DNA of 64,000 nt from Isoetes taiwanensis (GCA_021234155.1 JAJEKV010000028.1:2626567-2690566), one strand, 5' to 3'; positions 1 through 12,142 are shown, counted from the first letter of the stretch. Numbers and translations: made by a program. The notes: generated by a model from the sequence alone, not told the origin.

Positions 1-525
1 TCAGTTCAGAATTATACTTCCCACCGCAAAACAATGACATCCAAGAAAAGGTTGATTTGAATGCTTTGAAATGAATGGTTAAACACTATCACATTTGGAG
101 TCTTTGCTAGCTTGGTTTCCATCATACTGAGTAAATCCTCTTGGAGTGCGGGATCAAGTTTATGTTTCCTTATTTTGCATCTTATGTTGCATGTCCGGTG
201 TTCGGATGAGATGATAAGTAAGCTAAAAACGTCATCTTAGATGGGAGATGTCATGTCTTGTTGTATGAAATACCTCCCTTTTAAATTACGCCACACTCAT
301 TCATCCTGAAAACTGCAAGATCCCATGGGTACCAACCATTTGGATGTTGGCTTGGAGTTTGGACTTAAAACTTTATGCATGGCTTAAGGGTATCAATGAG
401 CATATATTGGCCAAGTTTCCAGTCGTTTTAAGTTCTCAAACTCAAGATATTACAAGTTGTATCAGACTTTTGCTGCAGAAAACAGTTTTTGCACATCTAA
501 GGTTCCCCCTATGAAATTTCAGCAG
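1..525. other. no gene recognised
   Basis: AT-rich sequence with no coding frame of note in either direction. It leads directly into the tandem repeats that begin at 526. Confidence 0.5.
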
Positions 526-1050
526 TACTTTGAATTAGCTTTTGTAATTTAGCGAGCACTTGAATAACTTTGAGGATGACTTGCTTGCCAAACCTCAGCT
601 TCAAATAATAACGTTTGCCTCCTCAAAATAGGTCTGATACAGACGTAGAAAAACTGGTCTAAAAAGTTTTTCCTTCACAAATCAAGACAAGAGCAAAAAT
701 AAGAAAATAGAACTTGTACTTTGAATTAGCTTTTGTAATTTGGGGAGCACTTGAATAAACTTAAAGATGACATGCTTGCCAAATCTTAGCTTCAAATAAT
801 ACTGTTTCCCTCCTCAAAATAGATCTGATACAGAACTAGAAAAACTGGGTCCTTCACAAAGACAAAAAGCAAAAATATATTTTATACTTTGAATTAGCTT
901 TTGTAATTTGGCAAACACTTGAATAACTTTAAGGATGGCTTGCCTGCCAAATCTCAGCTTCAGATAATAACGTTTTGCAACTCAAAATAGCTCTGATACA
1001 GACCTAATTTTGTCTTGATTTGTGAAAGACAAAAAGCATAAATTAGAAGG
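526..1050. repeat. three tandem diverged copies, about 170-190 bp each
   Basis: Three successive blocks start with the same word, TACTTTGAATTAGCTTTTG, at 526, 717 and 885. They share an ordered series of words: CACTTGAATAA, GCTTGCCAAA, CTTCAAATAATA, CTCAAAATAG, CTGATACAGA. The copies differ by substitutions and small indels and the period shortens from 191 to 168 bp. No coding potential is seen. This is an old local tandem duplication, perhaps part of a transposon. Confidence 0.8.
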
Positions 1051-1265
1051 CATTTTAACAAATACGATATGATCCATGTCCTGTTCTTCAAAACATTGGG
1101 TCTTCAAGAATAATACTCTGTATTACAAAGTAATTGCTCAAACACATCTTCAAAACATCAAAGAAAATATGATAAATAACATTACTGAATCATAGCAATG
1201 AACATAGCAAAAAGTAATCCCCTGTTTTTTGTTCTTTGCAAGATCAAAGTGTTAAACATCTTTGC

Positions 1266-1383
1266 AAAATCAAAATGTTAAACACATGCATGCAGCCAAA
1301 TGAGATGTCGGGATTGAACCTAACAAAATCAAAGGTCCGAACACAAACATACGACCAAATGAGATGTCGGTATTGAACCCGAG
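1266..1383. repeat. 59-bp tandem duplication with box-B-like words
   Basis: Two adjacent 59-bp units both start AAAATCAAA and share CCAAATGAGATGTCGG followed by a GTTCAAT-type word on the minus strand (GGTTCAATCCC and GGGTTCAATACC). These resemble the B box of tRNA promoters, but no cloverleaf can be drawn around either, so no tRNA is called. Confidence 0.6.
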
Positions 1384-1990
1384 AAACCAAAAAATCTCTC
1401 CTTTTTTTTTTCTTTCTTCTATTTCCACCATCTTTATACACGAAGTTCATGGAGGTTTATACTTACTGCCACCATGATAACTAGAAATTAAGTATTATAG
1501 TTATCCGGGAATCCAATTGAAACATGAAGTCCTTCCCAATCATCATCACTGTTTTTGCTGCACAAGAAGACCTTTTTTGCTTCAGATCTTGGCATCTAAA
1601 AAATGAAATCAATTCTAGAGGTACAATAAAGCAAGAAATAAATTGATTCTCTGTAGCTTCTTCTTGCTACAAAAGATCCTAAACCAAGCGTTGGCATCAT
1701 AGACCATAATTAGATTTCATAGACCACCAAAAGATCCTTAATTGAATGGAATATAGACCATAAAATAGCAGAATGGAGATAATGATAATTCAATGAGCAC
1801 TAATGCTTACAACATTCATTAGTACTTTGGAAGGGAAAGGTGCCTTGTGTTAGAATGAACTTATGAACAAATTGCAGCCATTAGTTCTTATACGAATAAG
1901 CAAGTCACAGAAATATAAGCCATGTGGAATCCAACATATGAGACACTGAAATTTAACCACTAAAAAATGTAATAGCTCACTTGCCAGTGA
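1384..1990. other. no gene recognised
   Basis: AT-rich stretch between the 59-bp repeats and the weak minus-strand gene candidate. No splice-compatible coding block and no transposon hallmark were seen. Confidence 0.4.
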
Positions 1991-2965
1991 ACCTTGCTTT
2001 TCTTATTCCTTCTCTTCTTCATTTTCTTTGTCATTGTCATCACCAGCCTTTGCCCCTTCTGCAAGAAGTTCTAGACCCTATTGCTTTCCTCCCCATGCTT
2101 GAGTTTTCTACCTGCATGGAAAGACTTTTGATGTTGATGGAAGACATTTCTGCTTGATAATTTCCAATGTCTTCCTTCAGATCTTCAATCTTACATTTTA
2201 AGTTCTGCAAATTTGCTGGGTTGCATTTCTTCAAGGTTTGTTCGAGCAGCTTTTTAGTGTCTCTTCCTCCCTCAAAAAGTTACGGATGATGTCCTTCTCG
2301 GCCAGATGGTTCATTCAACCCTTCCAAACTTCTCTTTTTGACTTGATTTTTCCTGTATTTGAGATGCTATCAAGTCATTTGTCCCCTTAACAAAATAAAG
2401 GCCTCCTTCCGGTTTGTTCTCTTCCTTACGGCTTTTTATGTGTGTCATGATGTTTTGTATGTTCACTTCAAACTTGTTTGCACTCTCCTTTTCCTTTCTT
2501 TACCTATGAAGATTTAAACGAATCAAAGACAAATGCAACCGGTTTACCTCATAGTTCTTAGGGTTCAGGCGTGGCTTCATGGTGTTAGACCATGCAAATG
2601 CTCACGCAAAGCATGTCCTTACTTCATTGTTTGTCAAGCCATCTTGATATATCACGCAAGCGGTTCTGCGAAAAAACTCAAACTCGGGCCTCACCTCCTT
2701 CACATAAACCTTTCCTTTCACCAATGGAGTCTTCCAGACTTGCAAGAAGCCTGAGTCTGAAACATCAGACTTCTTCAGCATTTTCGGCAACAGACCAGAG
2801 TTGTTGAGACCCCTGTACTTGCAAAACTCAAACTCGCAAAAGAAGTTGCAAAGAAAAAAAATCACAAATTCAATAGAATGCAAGCAAAACAAGCAACCCA
2901 ATTGGCCATTTTTGGAAAAAAAAACTTACTCCTGAAGGATCAGCTGAAGCGCCTGAGTGTGCCAT
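1990..2965 (-). CDS. possible multi-exon gene fragment with a coiled-coil segment, unrecognised
   Basis: Several minus-strand blocks look coding, though no single frame joins them. A short first exon may start at 2965 (MAHSGASADPSG) and end at a good GTAAGT donor at 2929. A block at about 2812-2620 encodes a basic and aromatic stretch (SGFLQVWKTPLVKGKVYV). Blocks at about 2480-2290 and 2260-2100 are rich in K, E, Q, N and L and look like coiled coil (IEDLKEDIGNYQAEMSS). The phase between the first two blocks does not match with the obvious splice sites, so the model is unresolved. No family is recognised. It could be a decayed host gene or the accessory ORF of a transposon. Confidence 0.3.
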
Positions 2966-2989
2966 GTCTGATACAACAAACTTGAAGCC

Positions 2990-3454
2990 TGAAATCAAAG
3001 AAAAGTTCGAATGAAAAAATCAAAAATCAAATGGAAGGAACTCCGGGCAGCGTGTAAAACCACCCTTGAAGTGATGGATAGGCGCTACCCCAGTGCCCTT
3101 CATGACTGCCCTTCCCGAAAATTTGAAGTCGCTTTTCTTCATCTAAATCGATCTTTGATTGATCCATTTAGAATCGTGTTGTACGAGAAATTGTGTTATC
3201 TGAGAAAAACCGTCTTTGTACAAAGAAAATTTTGTTCAGGGGTAGAACACCGGATCATGCTTCCCGCCATAGCCAAATCCTATTAACTCTCCACGCCATC
3301 TCACAACAACCCCGCCAAAATGATTCCGTACCGAATTTGATTTTGCGGGTAGCCATGTCATCGATCCGGAAGCAATTTGCTAAAAACGGATCATCGTTCC
3401 CGCTCTCCAAGCACCTCCAAGCACAGCGGACCAAGCACGAAAAGCAGCGCGTCC
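2990..3454. other. no gene recognised
   Basis: Overlapping short open frames occur on the plus strand, but none shows a domain, a convincing start or splice signals. The stretch ends at the SINE described next. Confidence 0.4.
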
Positions 3455-3725
3455 GGACGGGTGCTTTTGTACCTCAATATCTCACTTAGACCCATTGCTC
3501 GGTTGGGGCCTGCCCCCAAACCTTACATTGCGTCTGTTAGGATTTGACCCCCAACAGTATCGAGTGCGATTCTGGGCGGTCTCGAACTCGAGACCACATT
3601 GCTAAGGAACTAGTGTGTTACCACTAGACCAAACGCCCAGACGCAAATATTACCTAATTGTCTTGTCTTGATGTGGAATCGAACCATCGATCCAAGTTAG
3701 AGAGGTCAACAGCCTTTCAACGTTC
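3455..3725 (-). mobile_element. tRNA-derived SINE
   Basis: The minus strand has an A-box-like GGTCTAGTGGTA (3619-3630) and a B-box-like GTTCGAGACC (3579-3588) at pol III spacing. A 7-bp acceptor-like pair, TCTGGGC and GCCCAGA, occurs at 3571-3577 and 3635-3641, giving a tRNA-length 71-nt head. The T arm does not fold in the canonical register, so this is not a working tRNA gene. The sequence down to about 3455 is taken as the SINE body. A second B-box-like word (GGTTCGATTCC, near 3672) lies just upstream on the same strand, so the unit may be a dimer. No target-site duplication was found. Confidence 0.55.
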
Positions 3726-3730
3726 TATAA

Positions 3731-5180
3731 GCCTATATTAGAGAAGCATCTAGACGGTCAGGCATACCAGAGTCGTCCACCAGGGATTGGTTGTATGGGC
3801 GGATTTCCAAAAAGAATGCAAGGCATCCCGAGATCCTGACACCAGCCCAAGAATAGGCAGGGCAGAGCAGGGAATGGGTTTGACTCTGGTTGCTGTAAAG
3901 GAGCGTGCAGTCGAGATGGCGAGGGAGGGTAATTCGGCCTTTGATGGTGTGCCAGGGAGCAAATGATGGAAGCTTTTCAAGCAAAGGAACCCTGAGATCT
4001 CCCTTCGGAGTGCCGTTGGAGGTTTCACGTGCCCAGGCAATGAATCAAGCCAACTTGGATGGCTTCTACACAGGGCTGAAAGAAGTGTATGATGAGTTTA
4101 GCTTTCCCCCTTCAAGAATTTGGAACGCAGACGAGACAGGGATACAAGCTGGGAAAGTAAAGGGTTGAGGATAATTGCCAAGAAAGAGGAGAATAGGGTT
4201 AATGAGCTAGTGATGAATACAAGGGAATGGGTAACTATTTTAGTGTGTGTCAATGCAGAAGGGTTCAGGATGCCTAATCTCTATATTTTCAAGGGTACAA
4301 GGATGAGGCAAGACAACATAGCAAGGTGTGAAGAGGGAGCAATTCAGACAGTGCAGCAATCAGCTTGGATGACCACTGAATTGTTCAAGTCACGGCTATC
4401 TCATTTTCGGTCTAGAGTCCCTAGGGGGGTGTCACCCGATCGACCTCATCTCATATTGCTGGATGGCCATGGTAGCCATGTGGAACTGGATGTCATCCTT
4501 GCTGCCAAAGAGATGGGTATACATTTTGCCCTACTACCTGCTCACACATCACATAGGCTACAACCACTAGATGTATCTTGCTTTGCACCATTCAAAGCTG
4601 CATTCAAAAGACTAAGGGCAGACTATATGGTGAGGAAGGGTGGGACTGAACCAAAGAGGGAAGACATAGTTGAACTCATTTCCCAGGCCATTGCAGCTGG
4701 TCTAACAGTCTCCAACATAAAGACAGGTTTCATGGCAACTGGAATATGACCATTTAACCCAACAAAAGTGATTCCTGGAAGGGAAGGATCAAGGTTTTCA
4801 ACACAGGGCCGGGAAATGAAGGTGTGCCTGCAATTGACAAGGCCATGCACATTAGGGAGATGGCTGAAATAGGTGTAGATGCCCAAGCCCTTGCAACAGC
4901 ACGTGGCATGGATGAGGGTTTCTTCAGGGTTTGGAAAGCAGACATGGCAGAGATATAACTCTTTATATATACAATTCATTTAATATAGCATTTGGTAACA
5001 CCTCTGTCTATGCAGGTCCAAAAGGCTACACCAGCCATCTCTTTGCACAAGAATGAGACAGGTAAGGTATGTCATCTGCTGGCCTGTGATGAGGGATGGA
5101 CAAAACCGTGTGCTTTATTACTAAATCCTATCAATTAATGCAGGGTGATTATGACTCGGACGAGACAGTATTAGAATAGA
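3731..5180 (+). pseudogene. pogo/Tigger-like (CENP-B/jerky type) transposase pseudogene
   Basis: Frames joined in order give a psq-type helix-turn-helix (EASRRSGIPESSTRDWLYG, from 3740), a CENP-B-type second HTH (WKLFKQRNPEISLR, from about 3967) and a DDE_1 catalytic core. All three catalytic aspartates survive: IWNADETG (about 4120), LLDGHGSH (about 4453) and LQPLDVSCFAPFK (about 4558). Lesions are a TAG at 3854, a frame change, a TGA at 3964 where the family has Trp, frame changes near 4010 and 4160, a TGA at 4747 in the conserved GIWPFNP motif, and a further frame change near 4800. Coding continues to about 4956, and two short exon-like pieces follow near 5013 and 5143. The readable core is 4120-4749. 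The enzyme would have cut and pasted its own element. No terminal inverted repeats were identified. Confidence 0.85.
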
Positions 5181-5434
5181 TATACTTAATGGCCAAAGAA
5201 GCCATGATAGAAAGATAAGGACAAAACTGTATGTGGTATCAGATTTTGTAATACAATAATATATTCCATTCAAAGTGCCTCTCGGGCAATTACATTGTTG
5301 CTTCCATAAAATGCCTTCACGAAACACCCTTGCAAAATGGCACTCTTTCAAAATACAACAAAACATAAATAAAAAAAACATAGAAGGGCAGGTTTCAAAG
5401 GGTCGTCCATTTAGCCAAGGATCACCAGCATAGC

Positions 5435-5900
5435 TCAGGTCTCCTGATTGACAGGACTTTCAAACTTTACATTGCCCCCCTCAGCAACCGTGACATTGCA
5501 GTGCACCAGGTCATGCTCACCCTTTGCATGTTGGATCTGATCACAGATCTCTGGTGTGACCACCACATTCAGGTTAGACCCGGTGGCAGCAGAGATTTCC
5601 TCACGATTGACAAGGCAGTTCTTCAAAGTGAAGGAGCCAAGCTCCTCTGTCTGCACAGACGCATCAGAATAACGGCGCTCCCCTTCTTCGATGGAGAGGG
5701 TGTCCCTGGAGGGGGCTTGCGGTAACCACCTCCCGCAATGCCTTGGCCACGCCTCCATTGCCCTTCCATGGTGCGGGAAACTAAAAGGAAATGAATTAGA
5801 TAAACTGAACCCTACAACCACAGTCTATGCAAAGAGCAAACATTACCCTTGAGCTCGGAGTTGATCAGATGCAGTGAATCTTTGGGGAAGATGAGGATGT
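5435..5900 (-). CDS. unrecognised ORF, possible 3' exon of a small gene
   Basis: The minus strand from about 5665 to 5435 reads as one open acidic block (SDASVQTEELGSFTLKN and onwards) ending in a stop at 5435. Upstream, GTAATG (donor, near 5846) and TTTTAG (acceptor, near 5788) could frame a 60-bp intron, with a preceding coding-like block ending ...LHLINSELKG. The frame changes between the acceptor and the open block. No domain is recognised. It may be a host gene relic or the accessory ORF of the neighbouring DNA transposon. Confidence 0.3.
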
Positions 5901-6829
5901 CGGAACCGATCTTTGGTGAAAGAAAGCCATCACTTTTTATAGCCAAGATTGGCATGATGGCGCTCTGCCGATTTGTTGGAATCTATAATCCTCCCAAATC
6001 CCGCCTTGAGAGAAGTCCGAAAGGGGGTAGATCCGGAACGCTTTGGAGGAGAATTGTTTGGCAAAAGCTCGAAAAGGGGCCAGAAATGGTAGCGAATGAT
6101 GGTCCCTATACCCTCATTCAGTGGACCATTGGACCACGATGGCCATTTTGGGTTGTGCGACCGTGAGCACGGCGTGAGGCCATCGAATGAGGTACCACCC
6201 GGCGCCCGATGGCGAAGGCGTGGGGAGACGGACCCTTGGGTCGCGAAAGAGGGTTATGCACATGGCGTTATTAGTTTTCCATAATAGCGAAGGCTGGAAC
6301 ATGCCAGCGCGATACCTGGCTATCTAGGTAGCGGCGGGGAGGCGTTGGGGGTGGAAAGTAGGCCACAACCATGGCATGAGAAGCAAGGTATGGCGATGGG
6401 GCACTACAAATCCCCCCCCCCGGCCCCCACTTTGAAGCCCCATAACTTTTTAACCATAGATTATTTAAGGGCAATTTCTTGACAACATATGACATATCTG
6501 ATTAGGTATCCAATGACACCTGGATTGAAGCAATTGAACAGTTTTTGACAATTTAATGGGTGCATGCCTCTTAAGTCTCGCATAAAACATGGCAACCCCA
6601 CCCTAAACAAAAATCCTTTAGTTTTGAGATAAATAGGACATCTCAAATTTCAGCACGACATGTCCAATCCAATACAAAAGTAGTATCCAATTTCCTTAAA
6701 ACAAAATGTTCCTGGCAAAGATAATGAGATCTTATAAACAAAAACACAATTTCGATTAAACAGAAACTCTTATAAACATTTCATACAAGATGGTCCTATG
6801 CAACATTGTATATTTGACGACTTGACATC
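5901..6829. other. no gene recognised
   Basis: A GC-richer stretch to about 6430 with short open frames on both strands, then an AT-rich stretch. A run of ten C lies at about 6412-6421. Nothing supports a gene or a classifiable element. Confidence 0.4.
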
Positions 6830-7280
6830 TTTTTCCCAATTTTAACATTATCTGCTAAGTCAAAATCAGCACAATCATCAGGGCCATTTGTAGTAACATT
6901 CAACCGTGCATCCAACTTTTTGCTTTTCATCCTGTTCGCGAACTTATCTTTTATGGCAGTTCGATGACTAAACACGGCCTCGCATGTGGCATTATTTCTG
7001 CATTAAACAAGTGCAACCTGTATCAATTTCAGCACATTACTAGAAGAGTTAGCATGTACCTCATTATATGCAGTAGCAGCTCCTAACTCTTCAAGTTTCA
7101 TGTGTGGCCAATTTGCTTGAACATGCAATTTAAATTCAACATATTCTCTCTCAAAACTTGTCCGTTAACTAAAGCTGCAACAATTTCTTTATTCTTTCCT
7201 TTTCCAACCTTTTTTTATGTTCCATAGAATGATATTAAATGAGCCAACTCTTGCCCACCAAATCTTTTGCAACTGTTAGC
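6830..7280 (-). pseudogene. hAT-superfamily transposase, C-terminal remnant
   Basis: Minus-strand frames contain the C-terminal hAT dimerisation region: an EFKLHVQANWPHMKLEELG block, then NNATCEAVFSHRTAIKDKF (the position of the usual N-A-x-C-E-R-x-F-S motif), then KSKKLDARLNVTTNGPDD. Internal stops and frame changes separate the pieces, and a GGQELAHLISFYGT block at the upstream edge suits the same family. The N-terminal BED finger and the catalytic core are absent, and no 8-bp target-site duplication was identified. The assignment rests on motif order alone. Confidence 0.6.
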
Positions 7281-8284
7281 GCTTTTAGGCATATGCAAAG
7301 GAGAAAAAATTCTGAGAGGGTCCAATCCAAAATGAAAAAGCAGAATTTATTTATTTAATTTAAAAGCAAATGTAATTTAATTTTTTTGTTTGGTTAATAT
7401 TTTAATAAAGATGAATTTCTATGTATATCTAAGATAAGTTACATCAAATAAAATATACATCTAAAAAGAAATCCTTCTCCACTTAAAAAGAGTAGGACAA
7501 AATCCTTCTCTTTAAAAACTAGTAGGACAAAGTCCACTTCGATCCTTTTTTCTTGTAGGACAGCATGTCCTACTCATGTCAACAACATCTGAATATTGGC
7601 AAATTTTCTAGGACAAAACATAAGGCTAACCTCACTTTTTTCGAATTGAATTCTATTTTTAACCCTTTTTTCGGCATTCTAGCTTCCAAGGATCATGGCA
7701 GCATTCCTCCAAAGTCATTCAAAAGCTTTGAAACCCATTCGGTCAGTGTAAGGTCAAAAAGAAGCATACAGAGGAGGGTCACCAATAGTGAACCACTTAA
7801 TAACCAATATGCGATTTAAAAAAAGATTTCCATGTAGTAGAAATACATATGAAACTGCTCTGCATTAAATGGAATATAGACATCATAACTGAAAGTTCTA
7901 ATTTATTATCTGCAACACAAAATAATAAAATGCAGCAAAACATTATATATCCTTCCCACATGGCACATCTGTGCTCTTTTCACATGCTAACTTTCATAAA
8001 ACCACCCTTATGAACATAGTAGGGCATGTTCTATAGTGGGATTTGAACCCACTAATCCACCTTCGAACCCATTAATCCAGGCAGTTTAACAAAAAACAAT
8101 ATCATTGATAATAGCCCTCTCTTGAAATGCAGCTTGCTAGCTTCATCGACTTCTTACTGACTATAAGATACTCATAAACCATGCATGCCAGCTTCAATAG
8201 CTTATTACTCATTCTTAATCACATAGAACTCATAGAGGCGAGATAAAATTTACATATCTGTTATATTCATGTCCGTTCTTTGAG
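7281..8284. other. AT-rich sequence, no gene recognised
   Basis: Low-complexity AT-rich DNA. A B-box-like T arm, GTGGGTTCAAATCCCAC on the minus strand near 8042, folds as a perfect 5-bp stem with a 7-nt loop. The neighbouring bases cannot form an acceptor stem, so it is a tRNA or SINE relic at most. Confidence 0.4.
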
Positions 8285-9190
8285 AATAGAATAGAGTAGA
8301 ATAAAAGAGTTTTTATCATCCACAAAGACCAATCAGTCTATGAGATCCAATGAAAGAGCGCAATAAACTTATTATTATCCAGCTAAAAAAACCCCACCCC
8401 GCAGAGTTTTCGAGGGAAAAATCGTAGCAGTAATAAGGATACTATCAAATTGTACAAATATACACACGCTGAATTGTATACATATCATATGAGTGTCCAA
8501 GGACATAGCTGATCCTCCATATCCATGACCTTATAAAGGTATGATCTCAGATCCGTACAGAAGCCGTGTTTAGTATCACATGTAGCGACTGGCCAGGTCT
8601 AACTAACTCAGCGTAGCACGTCCGGATTTGATCATATGCTAGACAGCTCTGGAGGGCATGGCATTCATCCTCAATGGCTCCTATATGACAGCATTGACAA
8701 AGACTGTTCTAGCGTGGCTCCCTAATCCATCTGCATGTCTCAAATTGGAGAGGGTTTGCACTTGTGCGAATTGAGGCAATGGGTTTGTGCCTTTTTATAT
8801 GCAGGTAGTGTTGTGGGCCTCGATCCAATGTAGGATTTATGTGGCGCTGGTAATGTGTTGTCTTGACATGTTCAAGAGCGCTGGCATTCCAGAGCTTGCT
8901 GAGGAAGCAAGTGTCAAGGTATTGGCTCAAGCTATGGCAATCTGCCTCTGTTTGTACCTATATGCACATGTGCTCTTGTATATTCCATCTGGTGCGCTCT
9001 CTTTTCCTCCCAGTATGCCTTGAGGTGTTGCAGCCTCATTGGGACGGTATAAAGCAGGTTAGAAAGACGAGCATCATCCATATTGACCACCTTCTGAAAA
9101 TAGACGATGTGGCAATCAAGGGCTGCTTTCAAAAAGGGCAAGAAACCTGCTTCCTGCAATATAAACTTTATCTACACCTTATATGTTAAC
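8285..9190 (-). pseudogene. LINE fragment: C-terminal part of reverse transcriptase ORF and 3' tail
   Basis: Minus-strand residues IVYFQKVVNMDDARL (about 9110) recur at 27.24 kb beside a clear reverse transcriptase. Further 3' (about 8690-8620), GAIEDECHALQSCLAYDQIR matches the C-terminal zinc-finger region of plant LINE ORF2 (C-x-C, E-D-E-x-H, C). The element appears to end near 8285 in imperfect repeats of TATTC on the minus strand, just after TGTGGATGATAAAAAC, a sequence shaped like the 3' end near 57.4 kb. Stops and frame changes mark it as dead. Confidence 0.55.
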
Positions 9191-9389
9191 ATCCAACATA
9201 TCACTATCCAATAAAGGTCCCATGTATGCAATGCAATTTGATTATCCAAATAGAAATCCACATCAGCTAAATTATTGCACCCATTAACACCCTCCTTATA
9301 ATGATCCACATCAGATAAATAACTACATCCACTAGAATGATGACATTAGCTAGAACAAATTATAAATGCACAGGTTTGTATAAATATTA

Positions 9390-9632
9390 ATGATTAAATC
9401 CATTAAAATTATCACCTGGAATATCCAGGGCATCAATAGTATGGTTAAAAGGGAACGTCTTAAGGTTTGCCTCTCAACCCTTAAACCTGATATCTTATTT
9501 ATCCAGGAGCATAAAATCCATGATGCTAATCATGAGAATATTATTTCCAAGATAGTTCAGCCCAATTTTAAGGTTTGGTCTATTAGTGCTAATGATTCTT
9601 CTGCAGGAATTGCTATTGCTTGGAATTTGTAG
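9390..9632 (+). pseudogene. LINE ORF2 N-terminus, AP-endonuclease domain fragment
   Basis: The open frame begins with the endonuclease signature IKIITWNIQGIN and contains ILFIQEHKIHD, where the catalytic glutamate lies. It stops at 9632, only 80 codons in. The rest of the endonuclease domain (to about 10.0 kb) is present only as short out-of-frame pieces such as VIGGDFNMV near 9735. The nick-generating activity must therefore be lost. Confidence 0.75.
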
Positions 9633-10352
9633 AATTGCTTTTACTAGTGTTTATTCTTATCATAATCCCTCTGATAAAATTTTGGTTTGGAATAGAATTA
9701 ACAGGGCCTAACTAACCTGAATGTAGATGAGTTGGTAATTGGAGGTGATTTTAATATGGTAACTGAATAGAGCTCTTACGCTTGGGAGAAGCGTGCTTGG
9801 TCTAATCTTTTGTCTTCTCACAATCTCATTTTGGCGGCCCGAGCCTAATGCTTTTCAGCTGAATGCGACCATAGGGCTGATCCTATTTGCTGCCTTCATG
9901 ACCAGTTCTATATGAGTGAGAATATGTGGACCAAGTGTAGCAAAGTTGTGACATGAGAGGTTACACAATCTCGATCACTTTCCTCGATGATCACTATAAT
10001 GGGGCCGATAACAGATAAAAAAAAATCTTATTTCAAAATGAATGTCGACTTATTAGATCGGGAGGATTTTATGGCCAAGCTTGAAGAGATCATAACTTGT
10101 CATCCTACACCCGGTGGTATCTGGGATGGATGTGGTGGTGGATCAACCTGGCTAAACACATTAAGATTTGGCTTAAAGAATGGGGGAGAAATATTTTCTA
10201 TCAGAATCAAGCCCACTTGCAAGATTTAAGAAGGAATTTGGCCCTGGCCCCTCTTGAGCAGCAAGACAGTATAAGAATTCAGATTGAGAAGGAGGAAATC
10301 AGAATAGCCAAAGGTTGGAGGATGAAAGCTAAAATGAAGGAGCTTAAGGAAG

Positions 10353-11828
10353 ATGAAAGGTGTAACTCCAAATACTTCTTTATTAAGGCTAAATCTAGGG
10401 TTAAGAGGAGTCATATCTATGAGAACTAACATGGATTGCTCTGATAACATGATGGAAAATGGGAAAACCCCTGGACCGAATGGTCTTTCAGCTGAGTTTT
10501 TCAAGAAAGCCTGGCCTCTGTTAGGGGGTTATATCACTAAGATGGCTAATGAGTTCAGAATAGGGAAGTGTTTGGATGCTCGGATCAATACTAGCTTTAT
10601 TGCTCTCATTCCCAAGATAGACTCTTCTGTCTCTTTTTCTGATTATAGACCAATCTCCTTGTCTAATGTTATCTACAAGATAATTGCAGGTGCTATTGCT
10701 GCTAGATTAAAGAAGATTCTTGATTGTATTATCAGTAGTTCTCAATCTGCATACCTTAAGGACATATTTATTCTTGACAATGTAGTCACTGCTATTTTGG
10801 ATCTCCAATGGGCTAAAGATTTCAGACAGGAAGTGGCTTTCCTCAAATTGGACATCACCAAGGCTTTTGACACGGTAAGTTGGAATTTTCTTTTCAAAAG
10901 CTGCAGGGCCCTGGGTTTCAATGAAGAGAGCATTGGGATCTTCAAAGCCATTCTAAAGAACTCGAGATCTGCTATGCTTATAAATGGTGAGTGAAGCCCC
11001 TTTTTCTCTATTCAGAGAGGAGTTAAACAAGGTTGTCCTCTATCTCCCTTTCTTTTCTTGATTGTAATGGAGCCTCTTCACAGTAAACTGGATGGAGCCA
11101 AGTCTACTAACTCAATTAAGGATCTTCATATCCCTAAGAACACTCAGGCATACCAAATACTTAATGGTCATTTTGCAGATGATACTTTTATCATGATATC
11201 CATGGATCATAATTCCATTATGAACACTCAGCAGATCCTAAATGATTTTGGGGAGGCTTCGAGATGCATGATCAACCCCCTTAAATCAGCAATTCAAGCA
11301 AGAGATGAGGACAAAGAAAAACAGGTGGTTGGCCTTTTAGGCTGTAAGTATAACTCCCCCAGTACCAAGTCTAAGATTTTGGGAATACCCTATGCTATCA
11401 GATGCAATGCTTCAGACTTGTGGGGCAATATTATAGATAAGTTCTATAAAAAGGTTGACTCTCTGAACTCTAAATATCTGTCTAAAAATGGTAGAGCTAT
11501 TATTGCCAATTTTGTGATTTTCTCGTCTCAGGTCTACCAATCTTCGGTTATTATGGCTCTCAAAAAGGTTTCTAATAAGCTTCAGAGTATTATTGGTAGC
11601 TTTATAGCGTGTGGTCAAAATAGAAGACGTTGGCATCCTGTGTCAATGAAAGAGTGCTGTAAAACTAAAAAGAATGGCGGCCTTGGTACTATTGATATTG
11701 AGAAACAGGGATTCGCCTTGGCTGCTAAATACTTCTACAAAGCCTGCCATGACAAAATTAGACAGCAATCTCTATTTTTATCAGATATTATATCAGTAAA
11801 TGTCATCCTTACGGATGGAGATCACTAA
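10353..11828 (+). pseudogene. LINE ORF2 reverse transcriptase, one in-frame nonsense codon
   Basis: A single frame of about 490 codons is broken by one TGA at 10992. Reverse transcriptase landmarks come in order: GKTPGPNGLSAEFF, FIALIPKIDSS, YRPISLSNVIYK, FLKLDITKAFDTVSW, then after the TGA RGVKQGCPLSPFLF and the catalytic box FADD (about 11,176; usually YADD). The TGA stands where this family has Trp, so the lesion looks like a single G-to-A change. The frame ends at 11828, and coding resumes in another frame from about 12,143. Confidence 0.85.
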
Positions 11829-12142
11829 AAATGGAGCTTCCACATTCGATTTATTTTCCTTTCTCTGTCCCTACTAACACTATAGGTATTATCAAGAAGT
11901 GGATCAAGGCTTGGTTGGAAGTTAGGCATGTGTACACTTGGAAGGAGGGGCTTTCAATGGAGCAGTTCATATTCTAAAATCCATCTTTGTTCTAGATAAC
12001 CCGGATATTTGCTTGTCATTTCCCTGATCAAGCAAGGCCTTGGAAAGTAAAAGGGGTTATTCTCATCAAAGATCTGTTTGATAACAATGGAATTATAACT
12101 TTCTATAGTTCGGCCCTTGCAGAGGAGGATAATCATACAAAG

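Noticed and set aside
3571-3641. A tRNA gene on the minus strand with a perfect 7-bp acceptor stem
   Set aside because: The T arm does not fold in the standard register relative to the acceptor stem and the anticodon arm is poor; a tRNA-derived SINE explains it better.
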